64,000 nt of DNA from Cryptomeria japonica (GCF_030272615.1 NC_081408.1:309020450-309084449), one strand, 5' to 3'; positions 9,638 through 21,470 are shown, counted from the first letter of the stretch. Translations and numbers: made by a program. The notes: generated by a model not told the origin, from the letters alone.

Positions 9638-11945
9638 ATGGTGGGAGTGGATCTTTAGATTCCATGAGGTTGGGAGGTGTTGAAACCACCATTGGAAATC
9701 AAAGGATCGTGATTAGAGTTGAAGACAACTTCAAATTAGTAAAGATTTCTCATGCCTTATCATACATGTTCACTTTGTTCATATTTTATAATTGGTGTTG
9801 AAAGGACATTTGATTCCTCTTGTAATTGTGATAATTTATATTATTGAACCTCCTTAAGTAGATGGATGGTAATTGTATCATGTTTGCATATCTTGACCTT
9901 GGATTTGAGTGCACATATCTATTGTTTTCCTTTTAATGCTTTCATGTTGTTTGTCTTAAAATGAACTTAGGCATCTTCATTTGCGCTTAAGATGAATCTT
10001 ATGCTTACAATTTTCTTGGTGTTGTGTTTTAATTCCTAAGTGCCTTGTAGACTTGCAGTTGTCCCTTCTAGGGGAATTGGCTTATCTTAGCACCATTTAG
10101 AGGTATCTTGTGTGGTATTATGATGAAATTTGAAGTGTGGTATACACCTTCCACTTGTATATCTTTCTTAGGGTAATGTATTGGATCCTTGGGATATCAT
10201 AATACCCTTTTTTACCTTCTCTTTCATTAGTTTCGAGTATCCTACATTAGGGGAGACCGCATCTCAAGTTTACCTTGAGTCATTTTCCTAATGTTTTAGG
10301 GTCCTTCTTCTATTGTAGGTCATACTAGGCAGTCCAACAATGTTGGTGTGTCCTAGGGACCAATCCGCATCTTGGGATTTATCATTGACCAAAAAACTAG
10401 TGCCAAGATAGGACTATAGTGCCCAAGAAGGACTACAATGCTAGATCTACACTCTAGCACCAAAATAGGGGACCAACACTAGTATGGGACTTCTATGCTT
10501 GGTGTGCTAGAGTCTTTCCTAGGAAATCATGTCCCACCTAGGTGTTAGAGTCCCACCTTAGTGTGTAGCATTGTATCCTATTAGGAGCATTGTTTTCCCT
10601 CCATACATTGAATATTGAGTGTTCCTAAACATTCAAAAGGAAAAAATAATGATTGAAAGTTGTTCCCCATGGTCTTGTGAGTCAACTATATTTTAGAGAT
10701 TTTTCATAAGAGTTCTTTCTAGAAAGCTATGATATCCTTTATCTTTGGATATTTATCTTCACTCAAAGGAATTTTTTTGTCATACCTTGGCAAGAGGAAC
10801 TCATTTCCCTAGTGTTGTTAAGTCTTGTAAAAGCTAAAACTAGGTGTTTGTAACCATTGTTATGTTTATTGTGACCTTAAGTTGTCTAGTGTCTCTCAAA
10901 TTAGATTGGAGGCCGATCATTCCTTCATGCTACTCTTAAGTCATAAGGTGAGAGACTATGATATTTGGTTGGTACCTAATCTTCATTGGGGTATTGTTTC
11001 CCCTCCATAGGTTCATCATGGCAAATACATCCCATAATTTTTGAGTCTTCCATTGGTGCCATATTTATTGTGTAATAGTGAGTTTGTTCTTATCATCATT
11101 TTCTTGTGATGGTATGTCTTATATGACACTTGTGTGCTTCTTGTAGTACAAGTGTGACATATTGTTGTTACATATTTGTTGTTATTGCTTTCTTTTCAAA
11201 AAAACAAATTTGATCTATCAAGTTTTTCCCTTAGTGTTTCAAGTGGGCCCTTGCACCAACATTCTATCAATATTGCTTGTACCTTCCTACACCTCCAAGC
11301 CTTCAGTTGATTTTGACATAGATGTGTTTTCCTCATCCTTGTCAATAAAACAAGGAAGCCTATCTAACCATATTGTAGATTCCTCATTTTCACCACCTCC
11401 TTCTTGCTTAGTATTTTTTTGTTCCTACTATACGTGCTTACTTTTCCTTTGCATAAAGTCTAATTTCTCAATTTTTGCATTATGTGCAAGCTTGTCAATA
11501 GAAAATTGTTCTTCTACTACATCAAAAACCTCCTTTTTTGGCTCACTAAATGAGCTATCTTGTCAAACAATAGTTTTCACCTTTGCAAAGATAAATAGTT
11601 CTATGACATTTTAGTTGGTTTGGTAAATATAATTGGGGAATTTTTTGAGTTTCTTGAGGAAGCATAGGTTTTTTAGAGGATTGCTCCTTTGGAGTAATAG
11701 GTTGTAGTTGAATAGGCACATGTTCTTGCAAAGAGTGAAGAATTCTAAGACTTGGAATTTCAAACTTATTAGATTTACTTGAATATTTTGGAGGCTTATC
11801 TTGCTTGAAACTTAAAAAATTCCTCTTTCATAGGTCAACAAATTGTTGTAGGAGGTGCTTGCCTAAAACTAGGAATGTAAAAGATTGATTGAATTCATTG
11901 TCTTTATGATTTGGAGAGCAATAGTTTCAACTTTTCTTCCTAATT
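9638..11945 (+). other. Unassigned intergenic, probably old retroelement sequence
   Basis: No gene is supported. 10250-10600 repeats words such as CCAAGATAGGAC, GTGCCCAAG and CCCACCTAGGTG in the manner of an LTR or leader, but no paired copy is in the window. The minus strand of about 11900-11580 is largely open (words KQDKPPKYSSK, IPSLRILHSLQEH) without a recognisable domain, perhaps decayed gag sequence. Confidence 0.3.
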
Positions 11946-11963
11946 AACAGTCACATTTGAGAG
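11946..11963 (+). repeat. 18-bp target-site duplication, left copy
   Basis: AACAGTCACATTTGAGAG here is repeated exactly at 12564-12581. A duplication this long is typical of LINE-driven target-primed insertion. Confidence 0.88.
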
Positions 11964-11975
11964 GGGGGTGACCCT

Positions 11976-12143
11976 TTGGTGAAATGTTGGGGCTTCTTTC
12001 CTATAGTGCCTATAACCTAGGTTCAAACTTCGTGGGTTCATCTCTACCATGTTGACAATGGAGCATTTTTGTCCACATGGGGAAAACCTTGGAGAAATGG
12101 TGGGGCTTCTTTCTTGTAGAGCCTACATCCTTGGTTCAAACCA
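11976..12143 (+). promoter_or_regulatory. Duplicated Pol III-type internal promoter (A and B boxes)
   Basis: A-box-like words at 11976-11993 and 12089-12106 and B-box-like words at 12020-12030 and 12133-12143 have A-to-B spacing of about 45 bp in both units, as in tRNA-derived SINE promoters. The B boxes fit GGTTCRANNC closely; the A boxes are weaker. Confidence 0.55.
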
Positions 12144-12184
12144 TACAATTTTAATATATTGGATGTGGTCCTCTATCCACGACA

Positions 12185-12373
12185 GTTGTTGCTCCCTCTA
12201 TTGATGCTCCTTCTACCAATCCGAATAGATCAGTGATGGGATCTTTGGATTGGTATGTTGTGGCAGCTAAAGTTGAAGAGGGATGGATTACTGTAAAGGG
12301 GAAGCATTCAAAGATGTCCAAGCCTTCTTTTGATATGACTCTTCGTTCTCATAAGGCTAGTTGTAAATCTTGA
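12185..12373 (+). pseudogene. C-terminal fragment of a LINE ORF1 inside the composite retroposon
   Basis: The frame reads from VVAPSIDAPS through GWITVKGKHSK and ends HKASCKS before TGA. The pattern W-hydrophobic-x-V-x-KGKxxK-PS close to the C-terminus is familiar from gag-like ORF1 tails of plant LINEs. The zinc-knuckle and DUF4283 parts are missing, and the ORF2 start that should follow is replaced directly by a 3' untranslated region. Confidence 0.5.
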
Positions 12374-12563
12374 GGGCCCTTGTTGTGGGTTGTTTGGGTT
12401 GGTTTTTCTGGCCCCCTCTTAGGTTGGGTTGCATGTTGTCTTTTGGGGTAGACTGTTTTTTGGTTGTGGCTCTCCCCTCTTTGTTGAGCAATCAGGTTCT
12501 ATCCCTTGTTTGATTTGTAAAGGGTTCCAAGTCCCTTCAAAACCTGTTTTCCACTTAATTAAA

Positions 12564-12581
12564 AACAGTCACATTTGAGAG
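12564..12581 (+). repeat. 18-bp target-site duplication, right copy
   Basis: Exact repeat of 11946-11963, directly after the AT-rich 3' end of the retroposon. Confidence 0.88.
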
Positions 12582-15239
12582 ACAATCCTTATATTGTCTT
12601 CTATGTGCCTCCAAATCTTATTTTTGAATTAAATATTGATAAGAAAGATCCTCCTACTATAGACTATAGTCTTTCTCTCTCAACATCCTCTAACTATTCT
12701 TGAATTTATAGCATTATATCCTTAAAGATTTAGTTTTTCATCTTGGGGATACCTAGAAGGATACACATCTTTGGACATAAAATGAGCTTCCCAGGGCTAA
12801 TTAAAAGCATACACATGCTACCACAAAGGTTGAATAGGGGTGGGAGGACAAAAAACATAGTTTTTTCCAACCATGTTATTTGGGATAGCATTTTCAACTT
12901 GCAATGGATGATAAGAGGGTATATGAACAACATTCTAATGGAATGGAGGGGAACAAGACATATCCCAATACAATTTTAACATGTTAAATAATTCAAAGAA
13001 GCTAGAAAACTACTCAAGGATGCTTGAAATGGGAGGAAATCAAATTTCATTTTTGCAACTTAGATACATACCAGCATTTGGACTACTTGAAATATAAAAT
13101 TAAACTTGGAGTCACTAGGTGTGTCAATTATTGCATCTAAAGGAAGGAATTACTGATATACACATCAAATATCAACAATGAATGAGAAAGTCATCTAATA
13201 TGAAGGAGAAATACAAAGAGATGGAAAATTGCTATTGGTGGCATTTTCTCTATCACTAATGGAATTATGAAGAAAGTGTTGATGGGTACAATATTTGGTC
13301 AATTCCAAAGTAAAAAGCACTTTAAAAAACAAGGCAAGTCTCTTAAGTAAAAATACTAGAAAAGGCAAAAATAGGGAACTCAATGGTAGATGGATGGATT
13401 CATTTGCTACCTTTTTAGAGAATCGGGACCTCATCAATGGTTCCAAATATTAATGGTTTCTTATGCTTTGTCTCTTGATATTTTCTTGTTATTTGGTCAC
13501 AAGGCTTGTTATTTGTTATTATGGTTCATGTGCCTCTTTATATATCAATAATAGATACTTTTCTCTCACTCTAAGTGTCTAATGATATTATAATAATTAT
13601 TTTTCTTTTGTTCTACATGCTTTCCTCTAGTTGCAGTTGATAATCCTTGATTTAGTGTTAGTTTTTAGCATGGTCTAGACTATTTTGGCTTAGTTTTTTT
13701 TGTTTTTTCTCTATAACTTTTAGGATCAGGACCCTTTCTTTCTTATATAACAAAAAAACAACGAATGGGAAAGTTATGAATTATAATAGTTCAAATTGTC
13801 CCACTAGACATGCAAACAAATATTATGGATTATTGAGTGCAATCTTGAGAGAGTAATATGGATTATTAAGTGGTGGATCTTTATAATGGTTCGATTCATA
13901 TATTTTATATATACTTGATTCACAAATCCAACTCTTTCATTCATTACCTTTTTTTATATCCCTAGTTCCTACAAAGATATTATACTTTCCCATAATTTAT
14001 CTTTTGATCCCAATGCATCCTCTATGAATATGACTTATATTTTCACTATATCTTAATTCAATCAACCCTAATTCAAATAAATTAATCTTATGGGACATAC
14101 ACATCCAAAAAAATTAGGAAGAGGCTGATATGTTTATTTACCACCACCAAAATTTCCAACCAATACACTTTCTCTAGTTTTCATGCATCTAAACAACCTA
14201 AGGAGAGTAATATTATTCAAAAGTTGAAAAACACTTTCACGAAAACATCTTTTAAAGACTTAGTGTGCACATCACATTTGTATAGAGATATAAAGCAAAA
14301 AGACTAAATAATATGAGATCCCACAAGGAAAGTTTCTTAAAGAATCAATTCCTTTATAAATTGTGGTGAAGTATGGCAAGATACTAATTAAATGACCTTT
14401 AGTATTATGGATTTAGTCTTTAACATATGCAATAAATATTTTTTAAACTAATAATATGTAGACATGTAAAATTTGCAACCATCATACCTTACTAGTAGAG
14501 GCTTCAACAATGCAACCAAGTCTTGCACGGGCACTGTTGTTCCTCCAATTTAGATTAAAATTTAAATACTTGCTAACTTATTTCTATTGTGAAAGGTGTA
14601 TCAACCTTTCTCCTAATGTTGAGTATATAAAGAATGTAGTTTAAGAAATGAAACATAAAAACTCAATTTTTAGGCCATAAAATTTGATTTTGGAAAAAAT
14701 AAAATTCCACATTGTTCAACATTCCTTCTAGAGATGCTTGTTGCATAAATACTTTTGAGATCTACAATTTTTTTTAAAAAGCTCCAATGACCTCCTAGAT
14801 CAAAATTTATTGCCTTTGGAAGTTGGGCCTCCTACAATGGAAATACATAAATTGTAGAAAAGATTCGTAATAGGGAATTGTACTTGTTGACCAACTTGTG
14901 ACATATGTTACGATGTGTTACAAGACATATTTTTTAATAGAGATAATGAATCCAAAATAAAATTCCCAATTTAGTGATTGATTTATGATATGCTTATGAA
15001 AAGTCATTTAGGAATATGCTATTTTTAGGCTATGAATTCATCTTGGGATTTGGGTGTTGGCTTTCTAACTTGGTAGTTGGGTGCCACATTTTTGGGTGGT
15101 TTTAGCTCATGGTTTTGTAATTTTTATTTAATAGTTTCATGTCTTACATCAATTTATAAGGCTCTTGAGAAGGAGGCATTGAATAGTGAGTTTATATGTA
15201 CTATTATGTTGTCATAACTACTCTCGATCATTAGCTAGT
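12582..15239 (+). other. Unassigned repeat-derived stretch with a LINE-like 3' end
   Basis: No intact gene is visible. About 13650-13765 resembles a LINE 3' untranslated region: a T/G-rich segment, TTTTAGGATCAGGACC, then CTTATATAACAAAAAAACA as a possible short A tail. The region before it (12990-13450) is open in pieces without a clear domain. 13770-15200 is AT-rich and featureless to my eye. Confidence 0.3.
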
Positions 15240-15496
15240 GATCCTCTTAAAAAGTCTTGTTTTGCAAGTGTATTGTAGCTATATTTAGATTACTGTAAAA
15301 TCCATTGGCCTCGTTTGGAGTGTGGGTTTTTTTTCTCCGAAAAGGGATTTCACCATATACACTTATGTTATTATATGATTTTGTATATGTGTTTATATGT
15401 GTTTCCCTTATGGAGATTGTAAAAATATAGAACTTGCACAAAACTCTCTTCTAAGATTACTTTAGGAAGCATTTTCACATACCTTACTTCCTTTCA
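15240..15496 (+). mobile_element. Remnant of a Copia 5' LTR
   Basis: GTGTGGGTTTTTTTTCTCCG followed by AAAAGGGATTTCACCATATA (15319-15358) is the typical leader block of plant Copia LTRs. The segment ends about three bases before a weak primer-binding-site match at 15499 and lies directly upstream of gag-like sequence. The LTR start is not resolved, and no 3' LTR was found downstream of 17690. Confidence 0.45.
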
Positions 15497-15498
15497 TT

Positions 15499-15510
15499 TG
15501 GTATCATGTC
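15499..15510 (+). other. Degenerate primer-binding site
   Basis: TGGTATCATGTC matches the first eight bases of TGGTATCAGAGC and sits at the end of the LTR-like block, upstream of gag. Confidence 0.4.
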
Positions 15511-15599
15511 TTGATCACTTTAAATTCTAGGTGTTACATAGAGGGTTTTTTGTACTAATCTTTGTTTGAATGTACAAAAGAGTTTGGTCTTATTGTAGT

Positions 15600-16350
15600 A
15601 AGAAATGGAAATCATATCCATAATAGAAATGGACAAGTTATTAGACAAAAAATTAAGCTTTAGAATCTTAAGATTAGGCTATGCTCAAGGATACATATTT
15701 GTGGGATATATCATCTAGATCGAAACCTATGACTATGTCACAAGAAGATTGGTATATAATGGATATTAAATTTGTCACATTAGATTCTATTTGGTCAATT
15801 CGATATGTTAAATGTACATGAAAAGACCACCACATCACTTGGAAGAAATTTTTATATTTATATAAAGTAAAGTGCTTGTTTAACAAAACATTTCTAAAAA
15901 AAACCATGTACCCTTAGGATGGAGGATGGAGGATCTAGGACTGAACAATTGAATATGTTTAACATGGTTGTTACTTAGTTGCACTCTATTGGAGTAAAAA
16001 TGGAGGAGAACTATAATCATTTCATGAATTTATCATATTTGTGTGGTCATCTTATTATGACTACTAGGAGCACTACCACCTATCAAAAAATGGATGAAGT
16101 GGTGCCATCGTTCATTTCTAAAGAGATGCAAAGAAAGACTTCTAAAATTTCTGAGGCCCTAGATATTCATAGTAGACAAAAAGGGAATGTTAAAAGGGAC
16201 AAGAAACAAGACAAGTTTGTACTTAAATCTTGTGGGAGATCTAAATCTCTTCTCAATTCTAAAGAAAAATGTTGAAATTGTCAAAAGGCTAGCTATTTTA
16301 GATGAGAATTTAAGGGGGAAATGAAAACTGAAAAAGAGAGGTTTTGATGT
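15600..16350 (+). pseudogene. Ty1/Copia gag (UBN2-type) fossil
   Basis: In changing frames the sequence follows a Copia gag. SKPMTMSQEDW-like text around 15720-15750 is followed by TEQLNMFNMVVT and LHSIGVKMEENYNHF (about 15938-16024), then SYLCGHLIM. A basic region leads to a damaged zinc knuckle near 16268 (C-stop-N-C-QKAS-Y, where the family has CxxC-4-H-4-C). The open piece 15979-16275 is only part of it. Stops and frameshifts make it non-functional. Confidence 0.7.
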
Positions 16351-16379
16351 TGTCTAAAAATTTCTACTAAGATGATGGT

Positions 16380-17690
16380 GATGCCTTTGTTGTAGCCTTC
16401 AATACACATGCATCAAAAGGTGCACTATTGATTAAATTTGGTGCATCTTTTCACTTCACCTCACATTGAGGTTGGTTTACAAAAGATGAATAATATAATG
16501 GTGAGAATGTTAGCTTTGGAGATTATTACCATATGAAGATTATTGAACATGGTAGATTTTTAATTCAATTCCCTAATGGATGAGTGAAGGGGATTAATAG
16601 TGTGTTGCACATCCCTAATTTTCATTACAACCATGCATAGTTCAATGCAATAGTTTTATTCTTTCAATAAAGAGATGTGCAAAATATTCACCTTCACCAT
16701 TAGAACCAATAACAAAAAGCAGTTTTCTATCCACTTCTGATGTTCATGCCTTCTAGGTAACTAATAGTGCTCATGCTTTGGAGACTTATATTCCTATATA
16801 GAAAGTTATGTTATGGTACTCAAGGATGGGTCATATAGGTGAGAAGGGTCCAAGGACCCTAAAAAATTAAATTGTTGTTGAGGGGATAAATGATTGTAAC
16901 TGTGAGTTCAATATTTGCAAACATTATGGTTAAGGGGAAAAGAACCATGTTTAGTTTTATTCTAGTTCTCATAAGTCTTATGGGGTATTAAACTTGACAC
17001 ATTATGATATTTGTGTTCTTGTAAATGTTTCTTCAAATTTAAAAGTATTTATTATGTTTTGTTCATTTATGATTATAGTACGACATATATCTTCTTAGGA
17101 TTAAGTCTAAAGTCTTTAGTCATCTTAAACAATTTAAGGCTCTCGTAGAGAACTAGATTGGTGAAAAGATTAATATTTTAAGGGTTGATAAGGGTAGTGA
17201 GTTTTATTTAGCAAATTTTTAAAGGTTTTTCAAGGATCACAAAATAGTAATATATAAGACAAATCCACACACCCTCAATAGAATGGAGCTACAAAAAGAA
17301 TGAACATAACATGATGGAGAGGGCTAGGAGTATGCTTATTGGGGTTGACTTGGAATAAAAGTTTTGGGCAAAAGTAGTTTCTACAACTTGTTACTTGGTA
17401 AATAGGTCTCTTACAACCTCTTATTGATAAGACAGCTATGGAGGTGTGGTTGAAAAAAATCTTTCATTTAAATATCTTAATATTTTTTGGTTTGAGGCAT
17501 ATTCTCATGTGCCTAGGGAGAAGGGCTCAAAGTTGGAGGGCAAGGCGATAAAATGTAGCTTCATTTGATATGGTATTAGTTGAAAGGCTACAAGATTTCA
17601 GAGAACAATGTTATTTATTGATGCCATTCAACATATTAAATGGACTACTACTTGTGCATATTTCTATTAGAAGGTGTCATAGCAACTAAT
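16380..17690 (+). pseudogene. Ty1/Copia protease-integrase fossil
   Basis: The integrase is easy to follow despite stops. 16814 onward reads WYSRMGHIGEKGP (family WHxRLGH, first His lost), then DCNCEFNICKHYG (the zinc-binding CxxC region). Next come a LTHYDIC version of the first catalytic Asp block, RVDKGSEFY near 17182 (family RTDNGGEF, second catalytic Asp kept), PHTLNRMELQKE (family PYTPQQNGVAER), then FGCEAYAHVP-like and GYKISENNVIY-like text. Reverse transcriptase and RNase H are absent; the element stops near 17690. It is dead. Confidence 0.8.
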
Positions 17691-18880
17691 TGTCTCTTTG
17701 ATAGGATAGGTGACATATTATTTTAGAAGGATTTGTATCTTATTATATCAATCATATTTGACTATAAATAGCTCAAGATGTATTTGTCACATTTAATATA
17801 AACCTTTTATATATCTATACTTAGAATGGACATATGTCATTTCAAACATTTACACATCACAAGTATATTCTATGTCATGTCAAGATTTTGACAAAACTTC
17901 TTATGAATTTGGGCCCTCTTTTTCTAGTTTCAAACAAGCGTAATCTATTTAATGAACATTTTAATACTAAACATTGATTGAATCCTTCATAATAACTATT
18001 ACTATCTTATAGTTCAAATTATAAAAAATAAGAAATAAATTATACCAATTGATACCATAGATAATTTTCAAATCAAATTTTGTCAAATAATAAAACTCAA
18101 ATAATCAATTCCTATAACAATCATAACAGCACCACCATCAGCCCTTTTCCCTAGTCAAATTGTAGGACCGTTAGTTATTGCACCCTTCAAGCAATTGATT
18201 TTCCTAAAAGAAAAGGGAAAAAAAAATCCATTGGAAAAGTATAACCATCCTCCATTTACAATCTTGTTCAATTCTTTCTTCCCATATGCTTTTCTCACAA
18301 TTGTTCTTAAAAAAACATTAATTGAGTTGGCTTAAGATATAAAGTGAATCTTTTTATCTTAAATCAATCACCGAAATGTAGATTTGAAATTATACTCACC
18401 AAAAAAATTGCCTTCCAGTACTACCGACCGTGTCACCGTCTTTTAAAGCTTAGGAAATATAAAGTGGTAAAGATGGAATTACAGGCTAGAAGAATCTAAG
18501 ATAACAACCTTGAAAGAAATGAAATTACAGTGAGGGAAAGAGAATCTGGATTTACCAGTTTTGTTGGTTTCACACTATTCTTCCCTCTTCAACAAATTAT
18601 CCATCCACTCACTTTGCTTTGAACAACACAGGAAGTCGTTTTACTTTGCTTTTCTTTAACGTATTGAACATGAACAGAAGGTTTTCATGCGACAAAGAAA
18701 GGGATAACACAGACAGAGGGATAGGAATTAACATGAAAAGAAAAAGCACCCATTATAATACTTGTGCAAGTGCGCTTTCCTATATTGTAAATTATTGTTT
18801 AAGACAGTACATGCCCCAAAAAAGACATGGGTTGTCCCTCTTGCACTCCTGGAATATCAGAATTGCTTTCAACTACGTAG
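17691..18880 (+). other. Intergenic, upstream region of the NHL gene
   Basis: AT-rich sequence without a supported gene. The last 500 bp before 18880 are less repeat-like and presumably contain the promoter of the gene at 19014. Confidence 0.4.
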
Positions 18881-18881
18881 T

Positions 18882-18890
18882 TATATAAAT
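18882..18890 (+). promoter_or_regulatory. Probable TATA box of the NHL gene
   Basis: TATATAAAT lies about 130 bp upstream of the ATG at 19014, leaving room for a transcription start near 18915 and a leader of about 100 bases. Confidence 0.5.
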
Positions 18891-19013
18891 CCCATCTATT
18901 CAATGGTGGACATGCAGTTGTTTGTTGTTTGCTGTTAGAGATCTGATTGTTTTGACTGTTGCTGTTGTGTAAGAGATCTTACTGTTTTTAGCTCAAGGAA
19001 GTAGTAGACTTCA

Positions 19014-19649
19014 ATGGCTGATTCAAACAAGAAGCCCCCTTCAATGTACAAAGAAGTAGTGGAAAGGTTTAGGAATCCAAGAAGGAAGAGAGACAGGATC
19101 ATCTCATGCTTGTGTGCAACCTTTTTTGGTCTACTTGTCTTTGCTGCCATTTTCATCCTTATAACATGGCTTGTTCTGCAGCCCCACAGGCCTAGATATT
19201 ATGTGGACTATGGCTCAGTATCTCTGCTCAATGTTGAAGGCAAAATACTGAATACAAAAATGACTTTCAATGTCACAAGCCGCAACCCCAACAAGAGAAT
19301 TGGGATATATTATGATAAAATGGAAGGGTATGTCTATTATGGTGATCAGAGGATTGCAGGGGCTTATATTGCTCCCTTTTATCAAGGCCACAAGACTACT
19401 ACCATTATAAAGCCTATTCTGACTGGGCATTATGTGCTCTTGAAGGATGATCTTTCTAAGGATCTGGTAATGGAGCATACTTCTGGGGCTGTGGATTTGA
19501 GGCTCAAGCTGTATGCTAAGCTTAGGTTCAAGGTGGGGAGCTGGAAGTCAAGGCACTATCATATGAGAGTTAAGTGTGATGTGTGGATGAAGGTCAGTGA
19601 TAATAATGGGGGTACATTCTCTCCTAAAAGGTGCAATGTCTATTTTTGA
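19014..19649 (+). CDS. NDR1/HIN1-like (NHL) LEA-2 family membrane protein
   Basis: This intact, intronless frame encodes 211 residues, close to the usual 200-230 of the NHL family. NHL proteins are plant membrane-anchored proteins linked to pathogen response and stress; the exact role of this member cannot be read from sequence. A short basic cytosolic N-terminus (residues 1-28, PRRKRDR) precedes a single strong membrane segment (about 29-56, ATFFGLLVFAAIFILITWLV). A LEA-2-type extracytoplasmic domain follows. The family signatures are exact: NPNKRIGIYYD at 91-101 and PFYQGHKTT at 121-129. Asn-X-Ser/Thr sites (NVTS) are present. The ATG at 19014 is the first in frame after the likely TATA box and gives the expected N-terminal length. 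The gene converges on the gene ending at 21471. Family assignment is very secure. Confidence 0.95.
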   Translation: MADSNKKPPSMYKEVVERFRNPRRKRDRIISCLCATFFGLLVFAAIFILITWLVLQPHRPRYYVDYGSVSLLNVEGKILNTKMTFNVTSRNPNKRIGIYYDKMEGYVYYGDQRIAGAYIAPFYQGHKTTTIIKPILTGHYVLLKDDLSKDLVMEHTSGAVDLRLKLYAKLRFKVGSWKSRHYHMRVKCDVWMKVSDNNGGTFSPKRCNVYF

Positions 19650-21300
19650 TCAATTTCCTATTGTTTATGTGAGTATTGTTTAGTTTTGGAGGAAACCCCA
19701 AGCCTTATATGTGTGGAGTGATAAGTAGAGAGTATATTCAGGTTTGTAATCCAATATCAAAGTAGTGGGGGAAAACGAATATGGTGGAGTTTTGTAGTTG
19801 GAGAGTGATTTGGAATGTTTTGTCATTCTGACGGAACTTCATATCCTTATAAGGTGTGATTTATTAATATTGTATATGTTATTTTATTTTTTGTGCTTTT
19901 ATGCACATTGAAATAATTTCAATAATATATAATTTTTTATTTAAAATTTGTTATTTTTTACATTTCAATCTTTTGATATTTCTGTATTTATTAGTTTCTT
20001 ATAAGTATTTGTTTAGAGGTGAATTAATTTGTATTTAATAACGAAGTTGTTTTCGGATTTATGTAGAAATATATAATTAATAATATGAATTGCATAAAAT
20101 CATGAGGTAATGCATTATTTGTGATGTTTTATACTTGATCATGGTCAATTTGTAATTATGTTTTACTGAACATTAAATAACTAGAAGAACACGAAATAGT
20201 GTGGCCACATGATACCATTGAAAACCAAAGATTCAATGAATGAAGTCGAAGTAACGATACTGGCTCACCAAGGACTCTACTTATCTTTTGGTATCGATTT
20301 GCACTTTCCAATAAAATGGCTCTCGTATGCAATCTGTTATCATTTCTTTTGAGAAAAATTTTAACAGATTATTTAACAATCAAATTTTTAATTAGGCATA
20401 TTCACGTGCGTATAAATTCAATTGCATAGTCTCTTAATTGGTTAAATTCCATTTGCTAATTGTTGAACCTTCTACCAATTGGCTAAACATCCATATGATC
20501 ACTGTTCCCTTGGGAACATTTGCTAAGTTTGTTACTATGGAATTTTATGGAACTCAAGGGAAAAAAAATAGTTTATGTCCTGTTTTCCATTTAAAATTTA
20601 ATATTATGTTCTTCTGTAATCTATCTTGGTTGATTTTTTCTATCACGTATCCTTTTCATCTGTTTAAACTTTAGGATGTAAAACACTTCCAGTGTTATTG
20701 CCAGATTTACACCTTAGTCCACATCCATTTTAGCGTATGAAAATGCCCAAATATAAGAACGCTTAACTTCAGATGAATTTTAATGTTCTCTAGACCAATA
20801 TGGCCTGCAGGATCTACCAATGGGAGTATGATTGTTTCGGAGATTTTTCCTGAGTGTTCACTTTTAAAATAGATTTTCTGAGCATTGTTTGATTTTCTTG
20901 ATCTCACGCTAGGAATATGCCAGGGCATTTTCTTTCAACTTCCTGTAATGTCGGTATATACACTGCAATGCTTGTCTTTTTATCACTGGAAATTCCAACT
21001 CGGCTGAAGTATATTCAGTGGTTAGGCGGATAGTTCAACAGGCCATCTTAAAGTCCTCTGCCCCAAATTGTAAATATGAGGTAATGGGTATAGTTTTACC
21101 AAGCCGAGATTAACAACAGCAGAAAAGATAAATTCAATATACAACACAAGCAATTAAAATACCAAATAAGTCATATATATTATAAATAGAAAAAGGCTCA
21201 GGGATGTAACCATGCTTTTATACAGCAGGAAAAATGCATGTACATGTTTTCGGAACATCTGTAGGTGTTAACCATAAAGATGTCTGTATTATTTCTTTAA
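19650..21300 (+). other. Convergent intergenic region between two host genes
   Basis: It contains the 3' untranslated region of the NHL gene (AT-rich, AATAAT-type signals near 19912-19930) and the 3' region of the minus-strand gene. No further gene or clear transposon is visible; short open frames at 20438-20928 have no recognisable content. Confidence 0.5.
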
Positions 21301-21307
21301 TTATATA

Positions 21308-21313
21308 TTTATT
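21308..21313 (-). terminator. Probable poly(A) signal of the GRX-DEP-DUF547 gene
   Basis: AATAAA on the minus strand lies about 160 bp beyond the stop codon at 21471-21473. Confidence 0.4.
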
Positions 21314-21470
21314 GGAATTACAAGCATATGGACAAGGCAATACAATCAATAAAATCGCTTCTTTGAAGCAGATTTGTCGATATCATATGTGAAGCACAGA
21401 CCGGTTCACGAGTAGGTGGTCTCTTCAAAAAACCAACACCTAACTTGCAGTAAAAAATGATATTAAGATA

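Larger units (their letters stand above)
11964..12563 (+). mobile_element. Composite SINE/LINE retroposon: tRNA-like dimer head and LINE ORF1 tail
   Basis: The 600-bp segment is bounded by perfect 18-bp direct repeats. Its first 180 bp hold two related units about 113 bp apart. Each has an A-box-like word (TTTGGTGAAATGTTGGGG, CTTGGAGAAATGGTGGGG), the shared word GGGGCTTCTTTC and a B-box-like word (GGTTCAAACTT at 12020, GGTTCAAACCA at 12133). Next comes an open frame of 62 codons ending at TGA 12371 that reads like the C-terminal end of a plant LINE ORF1. A 190-bp T/G-rich 3' region follows, ending CCACTTAATTAAA. The LINE ORF2 (endonuclease, reverse transcriptase) is absent, so the element is non-autonomous and presumably used LINE machinery through its LINE-derived 3' end. 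Confidence 0.72.

Noticed and set aside
9348-9683. 111-codon plus-strand frame with hydrophobic stretch
   Set aside because: It lies almost wholly in the right LTR and runs past its end; the same region in the left LTR is not open. It is LTR sequence.
11162-11614. 150-codon plus-strand frame, Cys/Ser/Phe-rich
   Set aside because: Low-complexity composition, no domain, and the complementary strand reads more like coding sequence; I cannot support it as a gene.
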